NCBI RefSeq assembly: GCF_900106015.1
Contig: NZ_LT629797.1
Coordinates: 4,898,001 to 4,962,000 of the forward strand
Direction: 5' to 3'
Length of the DNA stretch: 64,000 nt
Source of the DNA: Pseudomonas sihuiensis
GTDB lineage: Bacteria; Pseudomonadota; Gammaproteobacteria; Pseudomonadales; Pseudomonadaceae
Both the position numbers and the translations under genes were made by a program. Numbering within the stretch: position 1 is the first letter of the stretch; every line of letters starts with the position of its first letter. This document shows, piece after piece, positions 63,453-64,000 of this stretch. A model generated the notes under the pieces. That model made no database searches, was not told the origin of the DNA, and saw only the letters and a program-made list of their open reading frames with translations.

Positions 63453-63515
63453 GTAGCCCGGATGCAATCCGGGGCGGATGTTCTCGATATCAGCTCCCGG
63501 ATAACATCGGGCCAC
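63453..63515. repeat. Family A REPIN, second half degenerate
   Basis: GTAGCCCGGATGCAATCCGG begins at 63453; the facing unit CTCCCGGATAACATCGGGCC (63494 onward) has lost several bases. It immediately follows the family D REPIN, so two unrelated REP families share the spacer upstream of the MazG-like gene. Confidence 0.8.
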
Positions 63516-63516
63516 G

Positions 63517-64000
63517 TCAGACAGTCAACGGCTGCCAGCTACCGGCCATATGCGGGGTGTCGCTTTCGCCGACGAGGCGGAACTGGCCGTTGGCGCCCGG
63601 CTCGCTGGCTTGCAGGGCCACGTGGGTGGGCAGCAGCACCGGCTTCTGGAACCGCACCTCGACCACGTAGCCGGCCTGCGGCAGGTGTGCCTGCAGGGCC
63701 GCCAGGCTGCGCGCCTTGTTCCACAGACCATGGGCGATCGCACGCGGGAAGCCGAACAGACGTGCCGTTGCGGCGTACAGGTGGATCGGGTTGTAGTCTC
63801 CAGCCACGCGCGCGTAGCGCCGTCCGGTATCGGCGGGCGCGCCCCAGTCGGCCAGTGGCGTCAGCTCCAGCGGCGGCTGTTCGGCGCGCAGTGGCACCTG
63901 CCCTTCGAGACGCAGGGCGCGGCAGAGAATGCGGCTGTCACCTTCCCAGAGCAGGCCGAGCTGATCTTCCAAACGGGTGATCAGGCTGAAAGTGGCGCCC
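63517..64000 (-). CDS. MaoC-family hotdog dehydratase, N-terminus beyond the window
   Basis: The last 161 codons of a protein that enters from the right edge. The hydratase-2 motif is intact: RRYARVAGDYNPIHLYAATA then RLFGFPRAIAHGLW, with catalytic Asp and His. It is followed by VVEVRFQKPVLLPTHVALQA, typical of (R)-enoyl-CoA hydratase/acyl dehydratase proteins. The upstream portion (DQLGLLWEGDSRILCRALRL) suggests a double-hotdog MaoC, about 280 residues in full. Acts on acyl-CoA or acyl-ACP; pathway not shown by what is visible. Confidence 0.88.
   Translation of the reverse strand, partial: GATFSLITRLEDQLGLLWEGDSRILCRALRLEGQVPLRAEQPPLELTPLADWGAPADTGRRYARVAGDYNPIHLYAATARLFGFPRAIAHGLWNKARSLAALQAHLPQAGYVVEVRFQKPVLLPTHVALQASEPGANGQFRLVGESDTPHMAGSWQPLTV

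Overview
The window is a 64-kb piece of a GC-rich gammaproteobacterial chromosome, almost certainly a Pseudomonas. The stretch from speA through gcbA, ctpL, dsbD, aroQ-accB-accC, prmA, dusB-fis, purH, purD and retS to the urtABCDE urea transporter follows, from memory, the P. aeruginosa PAO1 PA4839-PA4862 neighbourhood. Several families of short palindromic repeats, and a REP-associated tyrosine transposase, fit the P. mendocina/oleovorans/stutzeri side of the genus, but no species can be named from sequence alone. No rRNA, tRNA, CRISPR array, prophage or classical IS is visible.

Left part (1-15 kb): a truncated class III aminotransferase and a divergent class II aldolase. They are followed by a long leftward nitrogen-scavenging block: allophanate hydrolase (atzF), urea carboxylase (uca), a GntR regulator and the five-gene urea ABC transporter. 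Urea is imported, carboxylated to allophanate, and cleaved to CO2 and ammonia. A -24/-12 (sigma-54) promoter match sits just upstream of atzF, suggesting nitrogen control. Most gene junctions in this block carry a palindromic repeat of a different family, and one repeat-bearing insert between urtB and urtC is flanked by a 26-bp duplication of the urtB 3' end.

Central core (14.5-31.7 kb), all leftward: marC, retS (Gac/Rsm lifestyle switch), purD, purH, fis-dusB, a DUF3426 zinc-ribbon membrane protein, prmA, aroQ-accB-accC (with promoter and terminator), dsbD and the HBM-type chemoreceptor gene ctpL with a possible Pho box.

Accessory cassette (31.8-39 kb): a complete type I secretion system (TolC-like, HlyD-like and ABC components) together with a Cys-free 857-residue RTX protein whose N-terminal third I do not recognise. 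It lies between ctpL and gcbA, which I recall as neighbours in PAO1, and is visibly richer in A/T. This is the best candidate in the window for an undescribed system.

Right part (39-64 kb): gcbA (diguanylate cyclase), a DUF2333 protein, a Nudix hydrolase, a SUI1/YciH protein, speA, DUF2214, a GAF-GGDEF cyclase, a MATE exporter, a bacterial alpha-2-macroglobulin and its usual partner pbpC. The last two are separated here by a RAYT transposase gene flanked by REP sequences. Then come a dCache chemoreceptor with a near-consensus flagellar sigma-28 promoter, a membrane GGDEF cyclase, a small DMT transporter, a GNAT acetyltransferase, two tandem DUF4136 lipoproteins, cmoM, a MazG-like pyrophosphohydrolase and a truncated MaoC-type dehydratase.

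Three GGDEF proteins, RetS and two chemoreceptors make surface/planktonic switching and motility a recurrent theme. Comparisons with PAO1 and other genomes are from memory; no search was run.
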